The position numbers were made by a program, and so were the translations under genes. A model generated the notes under the pieces. It was not told where the DNA came from. It saw only the letters and a program-made list of their open reading frames with translations, and ran no database searches. Positions 9,488-17,452 of a DNA stretch of 64,000 nt are shown here, piece after piece. Origin of the DNA: an uncultured Pelagibacteraceae bacterium (GTDB lineage Bacteria; Pseudomonadota; Alphaproteobacteria; Pelagibacterales; Pelagibacteraceae); contig CACFKF010000003.1 in NCBI GenBank assembly GCA_902566775.1, positions 1 to 64,000 of the forward strand, in the 5' to 3' direction. Positions within the stretch are counted from its first letter, which is position 1, and every line of letters begins with the position of its first letter.

Positions 9488-10927
9488 TTAATTTTTTTGT
9501 CTTCTTAAAAATGCTGGTATTTCAAGCTCATCTTCATCTTCTCTTTGTTCTTTGGCAAAAGATGAAAACTCTTGTTCCTTATTCTCTGTTTCTAATACAT
9601 TTTCTGATTCAAACAAATCTAGAGTATCGTCTTCTAACTGAAAATTTTCCAATCCATTAGAAGTTTCTTTTTCTTCCTTATATTCATTTTCAAGTATAAG
9701 ACTGTTGTTTTTTTCTTCCTCTTTGTTTTCCAATACTACTTCTTGGGTCTGTGTAGCTAGTTCTTCAGAAACGTTTGTTGAAATTGTTTCTTGGTTAGTT
9801 TCTGGAGAAATTTCACTTTCAAGCTTTAGGGCATTTGCACCTTCAACAGCTCCATTAAAATTAAATGAGGAAGGAACATTTACTTGTGAAAAATCAGAAT
9901 AACCAGTATTTCTATTCTGTATCCTATGAACCATATTAATCACAGACTTAGATTCTGGTTCTTGACCATCTAGTGCTGTTGCAACTATTGAAACACGAAT
10001 TTTTCCTTCTAGTTTCGTGTCAATAATTGATCCATTAATTATTTCAGCCTCTGGGTCAACTTGATCTCTTATCTTGTTGACTATTTCATCTACTTCAAAA
10101 AGAGTTAGATCTTCACCTCCGGTGATATTTATTAATAAACCTTTTGCTCCTTTAAGAGAATAATCGTCAATCAAAGGATTGTTAAGAGCCATATCGGTTG
10201 CTTTCGCTGCTCTACCTTCTCCTTCAGCTTCGCCTGTTCCCATCATTGCTTTACCCATTGAATTCATAACTGTTTCAACATCTGCAAAATCTAGATTTAC
10301 CAATCCATCCTTAACCATTAAATCAGTTACGCTTTGAACACCGTGTCTTAAAACACTATTAGATAATTGAAATGATTCTTTATAAGTTGTTTTTTCATTT
10401 GCAATTTTAAATAAATTTTGATTTGGAATTACAATTATTGTATCAACATGTTTTCTTAATTCTTCAAGACCTTGTTGTGCTCTTCTCATTCTAGATGGTG
10501 CCTCGTATAAAAAAGGTAGAGTAACAACGCCAACGGTAAGTATATTTAATTCTTTAGCTGCTCGTGCAATAACATGGGCAGCACCAGTTCCTGTTCCGCC
10601 CCCCATACCGGCGGTAATGAAAACCATATTTGCACCTTTCAGCAAGTCAATAATATCATTTAAAGACTCATCAGCTGCTGCTTGACCAATTTCATGTTTT
10701 GCGCCGGCCCCTAGCCCTTTTGTAATGTTTAAACCTATTTGTATTCTTGTATGTGCTTTGCTTGTTTTTAAATCTTGTGCATCAGTATTTACTGCAATAA
10801 ATTCAACTCCTTCAACTCCCGATTCAATCATTTCATTTATTGCATTTCCTCCTGCTCCTCCAACTCCTAGAACTAATATTCTTGGCTTCAACTCTCTTAT
10901 TTCTGGTGCTTTAAAATTAATTGTCAT
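9488..10927 (-). CDS. ftsZ: Cell division GTPase FtsZ
   Basis: Tubulin-like GTPase (479 aa) that forms the cytokinetic ring. GVGGAGGN at 21-28 and the tubulin signature GGGTGTG at 109-115 mark the GTPase domain. The C-terminal linker (about residues 330-465) is acidic and glutamate-rich, and the protein ends with a typical membrane-tether-binding tail, [17 protein letters not shown]-like Shine-Dalgarno stretch precedes the ATG. Its position directly after mraZ is unusual: ftsZ normally ends the dcw cluster after ftsQ and ftsA. Confidence 0.97.
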   Translation of the reverse strand: MTINFKAPEIRELKPRILVLGVGGAGGNAINEMIESGVEGVEFIAVNTDAQDLKTSKAHTRIQIGLNITKGLGAGAKHEIGQAAADESLNDIIDLLKGANMVFITAGMGGGTGTGAAHVIARAAKELNILTVGVVTLPFLYEAPSRMRRAQQGLEELRKHVDTIIVIPNQNLFKIANEKTTYKESFQLSNSVLRHGVQSVTDLMVKDGLVNLDFADVETVMNSMGKAMMGTGEAEGEGRAAKATDMALNNPLIDDYSLKGAKGLLINITGGEDLTLFEVDEIVNKIRDQVDPEAEIINGSIIDTKLEGKIRVSIVATALDGQEPESKSVINMVHRIQNRNTGYSDFSQVNVPSSFNFNGAVEGANALKLESEISPETNQETISTNVSEELATQTQEVVLENKEEEKNNSLILENEYKEEKETSNGLENFQLEDDTLDLFESENVLETENKEQEFSSFAKEQREDEDELEIPAFLRRQKN

Positions 10928-10941
10928 TTCTCTCCCCGCTA

Positions 10942-11397
10942 TTATTTGTTAAGTTTCTGCTCCCATTTAAGGCTGTTTCTATATAAGTTAGATTTTTTTC
11001 TAGATTGTGCCCTAAATTTTTCAAATGCTGTTGGCTCCCAAATTTGAAATGTTTTTCCTTGTCCAACAAATAACATGCTATTTTTAATTTTCGCATGTTT
11101 TAATAATTTTGCTGTTAATGAAATCCTTCCTTCGCTGTCAAACTGTAAATTAATACTTTCAGATAATATTGATGTGGCAAAATAATCTTTTTTCTCTTCA
11201 AACGGATTTAAAGCTTCAATTGTATTTGAAATTTTTTCTATTCTATCTTGTGGCCAAGCCTCTATACATTGATTGTTAAATGATGGATAACAGATAACAC
11301 CATTGTATCCTAGATTTGAAAGGTGTGATCTAAAACTTGCAGGCACTGACACCCTTCCTTTTTTGTCTAATTTGTTTTCGTAAGTAGATAAAAACAT
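10942..11397 (-). CDS. mraZ: Transcriptional regulator MraZ
   Basis: AbrB-fold DNA-binding protein (151 aa) with two tandem MraZ repeats; the first contains [15 protein letters not shown] (about residues 9-23) and the second [13 protein letters not shown] (about 86-98). MraZ autoregulates the dcw operon by binding TGGG repeats in its own promoter, and three such repeats lie just upstream here. It is the first gene of the dcw cluster and is followed after 14 bases by ftsZ. Confidence 0.95.
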   Translation of the reverse strand: MFLSTYENKLDKKGRVSVPASFRSHLSNLGYNGVICYPSFNNQCIEAWPQDRIEKISNTIEALNPFEEKKDYFATSILSESINLQFDSEGRISLTAKLLKHAKIKNSMLFVGQGKTFQIWEPTAFEKFRAQSRKKSNLYRNSLKWEQKLNK

Positions 11398-11416
11398 AAT
11401 TCATAATTACCCTATT

Positions 11417-11459
11417 TGGGAATATTTGGGATAGTATGGGTTTTCAACCTATGCGTCAA
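11417..11459 (-). promoter_or_regulatory. dcw operon promoter with MraZ operator repeats
   Basis: On the minus strand a TTGACG -35 box (11454-11459) is separated by exactly 17 bases from a TACTAT -10 box (11431-11436). On the plus strand three TGGG units lie at 11417-11420, 11427-11430 and 11437-11440, i.e. TGGGN-N5-TGGGN-N5-TGGGN with perfect 10-base spacing. This matches the known MraZ-binding repeats of mra promoters, although the repeats are on the strand opposite to mraZ. They flank the -10 box and cover the expected transcription start (about 11424), a layout suited to repression. The stretch 11460-11630 upstream shows nothing recognisable. Confidence 0.8.
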
Positions 11460-11630
11460 TAACTAATTTTTGGCCATTTACAGGCAATAATTTAATATTT
11501 ACAAGATATTGTCTGAATAATTATATTTTTAATAAAACCAACTCATTAGAGAAAAAAGAGAACAGAAATGACTCAATAATGAATCAAATGAAGAACATTT
11601 ATCGCTATATTTATGAGTCTGTTAATAAGT

Positions 11631-11988
11631 TTGCCAGATAAAATGTAAGCCGGGTTCTGTCATTTAAACTTACCATTTGTCTAGACCTTAAGTCTCCTTA
11701 AGGCTCAAGCAACTAACCCTGATGACTAGCCAAAGACTGCTTTTAGTTTCACAACAATGTCATCTCTACTTAGTCTTGCTCCCGGTGGGGTTTTCCATGC
11801 GCCTATTGTTACCAATAAAGCCGGTGTGCTCTTACCACACCTTTTCACCCTTGCCTTGATAAGGCGGTTTATTTTCTGTGGCACTATCCCTAGGGTCGCC
11901 CCCGCCAGGTATTACCTGGCACCGTGTCTCTGTAGAGCCCGGACTTTCCTCTTTAAAAAAATTAAAGCGATAAGTCTTTTATCTGGCA
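11631..11988 (-). ncRNA. rnpB: RNase P RNA (M1 RNA, bacterial type A)
   Basis: Catalytic RNA of RNase P, which removes 5' leaders from pre-tRNAs. Conserved core elements are readable on the minus strand: GAGGAAAGTCCGGGCTC near the 5' end (about 11937-11953) and ACAGAACCCGGCTTA near the 3' end (about 11646-11660), which together form helix P4. The termini pair over about 12 bases (11632-11643 with 11977-11988), giving helix P1 and fixing the ends to within a few bases. Length is about 358 nt, normal for type A. It lies 40 bases downstream of the amidase gene on the same strand. Confidence 0.95.
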
Positions 11989-12028
11989 GGCTCAAAATAT
12001 TCATTAAATTTGTAATTTCAAGTAAATA

Positions 12029-12772
12029 TTATGCTTTAATACTAGCTATTTTATTCATTATTAGGAGACATTCTTTATCAATATTTCCATTAATTAGCTC
12101 TGGCCTAAATCTCCTTTGAAAAGCTTTAATTAATATTCTGCTGTATTGTTTTTTGTTTTTAACAACAATGCCTTTATTAGAATATCCAAATTTTCTTAAA
12201 TTTTTCATAAACAAAGTTAATTCCTTTAAAGAAATAGATTTTCCTCTTAAAGAAATTAGTATTTTGTTGTTTAAATCATGCCAAATACCTATTTTATTTT
12301 TATACAAAATTTTCCATGGAAATTTTTCTCCGGGGTCTTTTTTTCTGTTGGGAGCAATATCAGAATGTCCCAATATATTATTTTTTTTAATTTTATATTT
12401 TTTGATTAATGTTTTTGTTAATTTCATTAAACTTTTAATTTGTTTTTTTGAAAAATTAAGATAACCAAATTGATGACCTGGATTTGAGATTTCAATACCA
12501 ATTGAATATTTATTTAGAAAGCTATATTTGCCCCAGTGTGAAATTCCTGCATGCCATGCTTTATATAAATCTGGTACCATTCTTATAATTTCGCCATTTC
12601 TTTTAACAAAATAATGAGCACCAACCTCAGATTGTATTTTGACTAACTTTCGAATTGCTGCTTTTTCTTTTTTCATCCCCGTATAGTGAAATATTAAGAA
12701 TCGTATATTTTTTTTTTTTCTAGGTCTCGAATCAAAGTTAGGCGAGTAAATTTCCCTTATTTTTTGCGCCAT
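12029..12772 (-). CDS. N-acetylmuramoyl-L-alanine amidase, AmpD/AmiD family
   Basis: Zinc amidase (247 aa) cleaving the bond between MurNAc and L-Ala in muropeptides or peptidoglycan. Expected metal ligands are present: H29 in FHYTG, H136 in LGHSD, and D146 in KKDPG; E93 in IGIEI matches the catalytic glutamate. WHAG at 73-76 is also conserved. The C-terminal 70 residues resemble a degenerate peptidoglycan-binding helical domain (FQRRFRPELINGNID), as in AmiD. No clear signal peptide is seen, so a cytoplasmic recycling role like AmpD is possible; the choice between AmpD and AmiD is not settled. Confidence 0.88.
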   Translation of the reverse strand: MAQKIREIYSPNFDSRPRKKKNIRFLIFHYTGMKKEKAAIRKLVKIQSEVGAHYFVKRNGEIIRMVPDLYKAWHAGISHWGKYSFLNKYSIGIEISNPGHQFGYLNFSKKQIKSLMKLTKTLIKKYKIKKNNILGHSDIAPNRKKDPGEKFPWKILYKNKIGIWHDLNNKILISLRGKSISLKELTLFMKNLRKFGYSNKGIVVKNKKQYSRILIKAFQRRFRPELINGNIDKECLLIMNKIASIKA

Positions 12773-12784
12773 AATTATGCTTTC

Positions 12785-12790
12785 ATTATA
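12785..12790 (-). promoter_or_regulatory. Possible -10 box of the amidase gene
   Basis: A perfect TATAAT on the minus strand ends 12 bases before the amidase ATG (12772), which would give an almost leaderless mRNA. No good -35 box is seen at the matching distance, and the region is AT-rich, so chance is a real alternative. Confidence 0.3.
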
Positions 12791-12835
12791 AAATAACTAA
12801 TTTACATTGATATAAGATATATTATATAGGGCAAA

Positions 12836-13624
12836 ATGAGAAAAATAATATTAATATTTTTTTTATCGGTTTTATGTTCTGTTTCAGCAAATGCTGGATC
12901 GGATGGTGAGAATTCACTAAAAGCAAAAAATCAACCTGAAGAAGTTAAAGATTGTTTTGAAAAAGTGAACAGAGGTGTTTTTGCGTTTAATCAAGCTTTG
13001 GATACAGCAATTTTTGAACCTGTTGCTAAAGGATATAGGTACATTCCATCACCTATTAGAACCGGGACAAGCAATGTTTTAACAAATTTGTCAAATTTAA
13101 TTACAGTTCCAAATAATTTGCTTCAAGGTGATATTAAAACTGCAGGCATTAATACTGCAAGATTTGTGGTTAATACAACAGTAGGAATTTTGGGCATATT
13201 TGATCCGGCCAATGCTTTAGGATTAGAAAAAAAAGAAAAAGAAGATTATGGACAAACACTTGGCAGATGGGGGATGGGTCCTGGATGTTACTTGGTTCTT
13301 CCTATACTTGGACCGTCTACTGTAAGAGATACTGCCGGTACAGTTGCAAATTTTGTTGGTGGTGATCCTTGGTTCAACGTTACAGTAAGAAATGATACAA
13401 ATTACGTTAATGAGAGTGATTATTATACAACCAGAATTACAGGCGGAGTTGATTTTAGAGCTAAAAATATAGATTCATTTGATAATCTTGAAAAAAATTC
13501 AATTGACTTTTACGCTTCAATAAGAAGTTTATACTTACAGGACAGACAGCAAAAGATTCTAAATTCAGAAAAAGTTACCGACACTATGGATGATAGTGAT
13601 TGGGAAGAAATAGAAACTAATTAA
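12836..13624 (+). CDS. mlaA: MlaA/VacJ-family outer-membrane lipid transport protein
   Basis: Component of the Mla system (262 aa) that removes mislocalised phospholipids from the outer leaflet of the outer membrane. A signal peptide (residues 1 to about 21, ending SANAG) leads into the family core: VNRGVFAFNQALDTAI, VARFVVNTTVGI-like helices, and DYGQTLGRWGMGPGCYLVLPILGPS with the diagnostic G-rich motif. A clear lipobox cysteine is not evident, although most MlaA proteins are lipoproteins. mlaC follows after 15 bases, supporting the assignment; mlaFEDB are not in the window. Confidence 0.93.
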   Translation: MRKIILIFFLSVLCSVSANAGSDGENSLKAKNQPEEVKDCFEKVNRGVFAFNQALDTAIFEPVAKGYRYIPSPIRTGTSNVLTNLSNLITVPNNLLQGDIKTAGINTARFVVNTTVGILGIFDPANALGLEKKEKEDYGQTLGRWGMGPGCYLVLPILGPSTVRDTAGTVANFVGGDPWFNVTVRNDTNYVNESDYYTTRITGGVDFRAKNIDSFDNLEKNSIDFYASIRSLYLQDRQQKILNSEKVTDTMDDSDWEEIETN

Positions 13625-13639
13625 CAAGTCTAATTTTTA

Positions 13640-14242
13640 ATGAAATTAAGAAAATATTTTATTAAATTTTCTTTAATCTTATTTCTATTATTCTTACCAA
13701 GTGAAAAATCTTTTTCCATTGAACCTGGTAAATTCATTCAGTCCATTGCTGACGAAGCATCTAAAGTTCTTGTGGAAAATTTTTCTAAAGAAGAAAAAAT
13801 AGAAAAATTAAAAGCTATTGCTTTAAAATCTGTAGATATAAAAGGTGTAGGTTTGTATTCACTTGGCTCTCATAGAAAAAGTTTATCAGATAGCCAAAAA
13901 GAACAATATAATGAGTTATTTAAAAAATACTTTTTAAAAAGCTTTTCAAGCAGGCTTAGTGACTATACCAATCCAAAAATTAACGTAATATCTTCGGAAA
14001 AATTAAATGATAAGTACTCGATAGTATCTAGTGTTTTAGTAGCTACTGAAAAAAATCCAGAAGTTAAAATAAATTGGAGGGTTTATACCAAAGATCCCAC
14101 CAATCCATTAATAAGAGATCTAATCATTGAAGGACTAAGTCTAGCAAGAACTCAAAAAGAAGAATTTAATTCAGTAATACAAAGTAATGATGGTAATATT
14201 AACGCACTATTTACCAATCTAACAGAATTCATAAACAAGTAA
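13640..14242 (+). CDS. mlaC: MlaC/Ttg2D-family periplasmic phospholipid-binding protein
   Basis: Periplasmic lipid shuttle (200 aa) between outer-membrane MlaA and the inner-membrane MlaFEDB transporter. N-terminal signal peptide (about residues 1-27), followed by the Tol_Tol_Ttg2 domain with FIQSIADEASKVL, LGSHRKSLSDSQKEQYNELF and NWRVYTKDPTNPLIRDLIIEGLSLA; the last segment is typical of the C-terminal lipid-binding half. It is co-directional with and 15 bases downstream of mlaA, and its stop codon is followed without a gap by the next start. Confidence 0.93.
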   Translation: MKLRKYFIKFSLILFLLFLPSEKSFSIEPGKFIQSIADEASKVLVENFSKEEKIEKLKAIALKSVDIKGVGLYSLGSHRKSLSDSQKEQYNELFKKYFLKSFSSRLSDYTNPKINVISSEKLNDKYSIVSSVLVATEKNPEVKINWRVYTKDPTNPLIRDLIIEGLSLARTQKEEFNSVIQSNDGNINALFTNLTEFINK

Positions 14243-14953
14243 TTGAAAACTAAATTAACCTTAATCCTACTTGCTCACAACGAAGAAAAGACAATATTGG
14301 ATGATATAAAAAATATACACAAAATAATATTAAAAAAAATTAAAAATACTGAATTTATTATTTGTCAAGATGGAAGTTTAGACAAAACGCATAAAATAAT
14401 TTCTTCGGTAAAAAAAAAATATAATATCAACTACATTCATTCAGCTAAAAGATTGGGAGTGCATAAAGCACTTTTATTATCATTAAAAAAATCTAAAGGT
14501 GAATTTATTTTTTTTGTAGATAGTGGAAATAAATTTAATTATAGAGAATTTTGGAAGTTGTACAAATACAGAAAAAAATATGAAATTGTTTCTGGATTAA
14601 GGGTAAACAGAAAAGATCAAGTTTATAGGATATTATTAACTTATTTTTTTAACGTATTTTTGAGAATTTTCACAATTAGTAAATTTAGAGATATAGACTC
14701 TGGTTTTAAAATGTTTAGTAAAAAATCTGCAAAAAGAGCAATTTTACTAAAAAAACAAAATTCACATTTTTTTATGTCAGAAATCTGTTTAAAGATAATT
14801 TATATGGGTTATCTTTTTAAAGAAGTAAATGTAAATTATTTTCAAAGGCCTTCAAAATCTAGAGCAACGTCTCTTACCAAAATACCTTTAATGATCAGTT
14901 CTTTTTTAATAAATTTTATAAGATTAAAAAATCAATTAAATAAGATTAAGTAG
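14243..14953 (+). CDS. Family 2 glycosyltransferase (dolichol-P-sugar synthase-like)
   Basis: GT-A fold glycosyltransferase (236 aa). The N-terminus LTLILLAHNEEKTI, the nucleotide-binding segment ICQDGSLDKT and FFVDSGNKF at the usual metal-motif position resemble polyprenyl-phosphate mannosyl/glucosyl transferases. DIDSGFKMF followed by the acidic SEICLK region is also family-like. The usual DDGS reads QDGS, and the DxD position reads DSG, so metal binding may be altered. Translation starts at a TTG directly after the mlaC stop. Neighbouring heptose genes suggest a surface polysaccharide or lipid-linked sugar role, but the substrate cannot be read from sequence. Confidence 0.8.
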   Translation: MKTKLTLILLAHNEEKTILDDIKNIHKIILKKIKNTEFIICQDGSLDKTHKIISSVKKKYNINYIHSAKRLGVHKALLLSLKKSKGEFIFFVDSGNKFNYREFWKLYKYRKKYEIVSGLRVNRKDQVYRILLTYFFNVFLRIFTISKFRDIDSGFKMFSKKSAKRAILLKKQNSHFFMSEICLKIIYMGYLFKEVNVNYFQRPSKSRATSLTKIPLMISSFLINFIRLKNQLNKIK

Positions 14954-15908
14954 AAATTTTTACTTCTCTTGCTCCCAAATTATCAAATTTTATATTTAAA
15001 AAATTTTTTTTAAAAATTTTTTTTAATTTTTTTTTTTGATGTTGATTTGATATCACACAATAATATCCACCAGAACCAGCACCTAAAAGTTTATAACCAA
15101 AAACGCCTATTCTATTTAGTTTTTTTTCTATTAAACTAAATTTTTTTAAATAAACATTATCATCTAATTTTTTTTTTAAATTCCAATTTTCTTTTATAAT
15201 ATTTCCACATTTTTTTATGTCATTATTTTTTAATGCTAATAAAAATTTAGGAACTAATTTTCTTATTTCGTGATAGATATGTTTATTCTTTTTTGCTTTT
15301 TTTGATTGTTTTTTCAAAATTTTACTAGCACTTCTTATTATGCCAGTATTTATTAGAGATATAGATTTTTCAAAATTTAGAATTTTTTTTTTTTGAATAT
15401 TAATTTTTTTTACAAAAACACTATTTTTTCTAAAAATTATATGACAAAGTCCACCATAAGCAGAAATATATTGGTCTTGTTTTCCTATTGGATCTTTTAA
15501 TTTTTTAATTTCAATATCGCAGGCGCTTTTAGCTAATTTTTTTTTATTTATATTTTTCCCTTTAAATTTTTCAAGAGCACCAATTAAGGCTACTGTAAAA
15601 CTAGAAGATGAACCTAAACCTGCACGATTTGGTAGATCTGCAATAAAGTTTATATCAAGACCACTAAAATTATAATTTTTCATAATCTCTTTTATTAAAC
15701 GATGTTTTATTTTTTTTTTATTATCTACTAATTCAGATTTTGAATACTTTAAAAGTAAATTTTTGCTTTGCCATTTATTTATAAGCACCCAAGTGTATTT
15801 ATTTATTGCTGTTGTGATTACCTCCCCTTTATATTTATTATAATAAAAAGGCATGTCTGTACCTCCGCCAACAAAACTTATTCTTAGGGGTGATATAAAT
15901 CCTTTCAT
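14946..15908 (-). CDS. hddA: GHMP-family sugar kinase, HddA-like heptose-7-phosphate kinase
   Basis: GHMP kinase (320 aa) resembling D-glycero-D-manno-heptose-7-phosphate kinase of the GDP-heptose pathway. The N-terminus has SPLRISFVGGGTDMPFYY, the substrate-binding start typical of HddA-like kinases, and NRAGLGSSSSF (94-104) is the ATP-binding GHMP motif 2. LLGAGSGGYYCVI near the C-terminus is motif 3. The start overlaps the downstream end of the nucleotidyltransferase-phosphatase gene by 4 bases, so the two are co-translated. A fucokinase-like activity is an alternative; the GmhB-like domain next door favours heptose. Very AT-rich, with long T runs. Confidence 0.82.
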   Translation of the reverse strand: MKGFISPLRISFVGGGTDMPFYYNKYKGEVITTAINKYTWVLINKWQSKNLLLKYSKSELVDNKKKIKHRLIKEIMKNYNFSGLDINFIADLPNRAGLGSSSSFTVALIGALEKFKGKNINKKKLAKSACDIEIKKLKDPIGKQDQYISAYGGLCHIIFRKNSVFVKKINIQKKKILNFEKSISLINTGIIRSASKILKKQSKKAKKNKHIYHEIRKLVPKFLLALKNNDIKKCGNIIKENWNLKKKLDDNVYLKKFSLIEKKLNRIGVFGYKLLGAGSGGYYCVISNQHQKKKLKKIFKKNFLNIKFDNLGAREVKIST

Positions 15909-17137
15909 TTTAATTTTGATATAAGATTTTCATAACTTAGTTCAATATATTTTTTTGTATAATAAATATTTTTTTTATTTTCTGATAATAAAAAATTTTT
16001 CTTTATTCCAGCGCTATATCCAGCAAGCATATCACTTTTAGTATTGCCAATGTTATAAATATTTTTTTTATCTAGATTGAAATCATTTATTGCTTTTAAA
16101 AATAATCCTGGTTTTGGTTTTCTACATTTGCAAATTATTTTTAATTTTTTTATTTCTTTTTTATAACCACCTATTGGATAATGTGGACAATGATAATATC
16201 TATCAATAAAAGTTCCTGTTTTTTTGTACATTATACTGTTTAATTTAGAATGTATTTTTTCTAATTTTTTTTCAGAAATAAAACCTTTTGCAATGCCAGA
16301 TTGGTTAGTAATACATATTAATATTATATTTTTTTTATTAATTCTTTTAATTAGTTTATAAAACTTTTTAAAAACTTTTAATTTTCTAGTAGAGTTAACA
16401 AATTTTTTTTCACTTATAATAGTTCCGTCCCTGTCAAAAATAACTGCAATTTTTTTTTGATTTGATTGGAAATTTTTTTTTAATTTTTTATATCTATCAT
16501 GAGTTCCGAAGTCAAAAAATTTTTCATTAGAAAAATATGAATAAAATTTAGTCTTATTTAACTTCTTTAATATTAAATCTGCTAAATCAATTTTTTTATT
16601 TGTTTTATATAAAAAATTTTTTTTTAAAAAAAAAATTCCAGATATAGAAGTGTTTGATAAAATTTTTTTATTTGTTTTTTTTTTGATAATTTTCTTTATA
16701 ATATTTTTTTTATCGACAATAACTACATCACTATCAAATTTGTGTGATGTTTTGTGAGAAAATATTTTATTTTCATTTTTATATTTTCTTAAAAACTTTG
16801 GAAAGTTTATATCAAAAAAAATATCTGAATAAATTAATATAAAAGTTTTTTCTAATAATTTAATATTTCTTAACAAAGAACCTCCGGATCCAAGGCCAGG
16901 TTTTTCTGAAATTATTTTTGGCTTATATTTTTTATTATTAAAATATCTTTGAAAATGATGAACATGATTTTCATTTGAGATTATGACTAATTTTTTATGA
17001 AGATTATATTTTTTTAAATTTTTATATTGATAGTCTATTATTGGTTTGCCATTTAATTTAAGAAAACACTTAGGCTTATCAACTGTAAAAGGATATAGAC
17101 GAGATCCAACTCCACCAGACTGAAGTACGACTTGCAT
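15905..17137 (-). CDS. Fusion of sugar-1-P nucleotidyltransferase (HddC-like) and heptose-bisphosphate phosphatase (GmhB-like)
   Basis: Two-domain enzyme (410 aa). Residues 1 to about 220 are a nucleotidyltransferase: LQSGGVGSRLYPFTVDKPK (5-23) is the signature loop, with D105 in the metal region, resembling HddC, which makes GDP-heptose. Residues about 228-410 are a HAD phosphatase of the GmhB type: D235-R-D237-G-T motif I and the GmhB zinc-loop ligands C317-P-H319 and C336-K-C338. HAD motif IV reads GNxxxD (N365, D369) instead of GDxxxD. Together with the HddA-like kinase this covers three of the four GDP-D-glycero-D-manno-heptose steps; the isomerase GmhA is not in the window. Confidence 0.85.
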   Translation of the reverse strand: MQVVLQSGGVGSRLYPFTVDKPKCFLKLNGKPIIDYQYKNLKKYNLHKKLVIISNENHVHHFQRYFNNKKYKPKIISEKPGLGSGGSLLRNIKLLEKTFILIYSDIFFDINFPKFLRKYKNENKIFSHKTSHKFDSDVVIVDKKNIIKKIIKKKTNKKILSNTSISGIFFLKKNFLYKTNKKIDLADLILKKLNKTKFYSYFSNEKFFDFGTHDRYKKLKKNFQSNQKKIAVIFDRDGTIISEKKFVNSTRKLKVFKKFYKLIKRINKKNIILICITNQSGIAKGFISEKKLEKIHSKLNSIMYKKTGTFIDRYYHCPHYPIGGYKKEIKKLKIICKCRKPKPGLFLKAINDFNLDKKNIYNIGNTKSDMLAGYSAGIKKNFLLSENKKNIYYTKKYIELSYENLISKLK

Positions 17138-17218
17138 TATTATTAGTTTATACTATTGATTTACCAACTAAAAAGAAATTTTAAATCATTATTTTAATAA
17201 AAAAATGTGCTTTAAAAT

Positions 17219-17295
17219 TGGTGGGCCCGCCAGGACTCGAACCTGGGACCAATACATTATGAGTGTACTGCTCTAACCAACTGAGCTACAGGCCC
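17219..17295 (-). tRNA. tRNA with CAT anticodon, probably tRNA-Ile2 (lysidine type)
   Basis: Canonical 77-nt cloverleaf with encoded CCA. Acceptor GGGCCTG pairs with CGGGCCC, the D arm holds AGTTGGTTA, the anticodon loop is CTCATAA (CAT), and the T arm has TTCGAGT. The anticodon CAT fits elongator Met, initiator Met or Ile2. The first base pair is intact (G-C), so it is not an initiator. The overall sequence, especially the TTGGTC variable region, resembles bacterial tRNA-Ile2, which TilS modifies to read AUA, more than elongator Met. This is my judgement from remembered families. Confidence 0.9.
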
Positions 17296-17355
17296 AAAAT
17301 TTAATATTTAATTATATCATTTTTAAATAGTTATCAATTAAAGTTAAAAATTTGA

Positions 17356-17430
17356 TGGTGGGCCGTGTTGGTTACGCTCCAACTACCCCTGCAATGTCAA
17401 TGCAGTACTCTACTATTGAGCTAACGGCCC
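17356..17430 (-). tRNA. tRNA-Val (GAC) with atypical D and T loops
   Basis: 75-nt cloverleaf with encoded CCA. All four stems are intact: GGGCCGT with ACGGCCC, GCTC with GAGT, CTGCA with TGCAG and GTTGG with CCAAC. The anticodon loop TTGACAT gives GAC (valine). The T loop reads AGCGTAA rather than TTCRANY, and the D loop reads AATAGTA, lacking the G18-G19 pair. Perfect stems and the CCA end argue against a decayed gene. It lies 60 bases from the preceding tRNA and 22 bases downstream of rpoD on the same strand. Confidence 0.85.
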
Positions 17431-17452
17431 GAAAATTTTATTTAAAATTAAA

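Noticed and set aside
11757-12119. 120-codon open frame on the plus strand
   Set aside because: It runs antisense through the RNase P RNA and into the amidase gene and has no protein-family features.
12836-12905. Lipobox in MlaA
   Set aside because: The cysteine in VLCSVS has no acceptable residue pattern before it; an ordinary signal peptidase I site (SANAG) fits better.
14243-17450. Integrated mobile element at the tRNA genes
   Set aside because: No integrase, transposase, terminal repeats or duplicated tRNA 3' end was found, only a cargo-like set of sugar genes.
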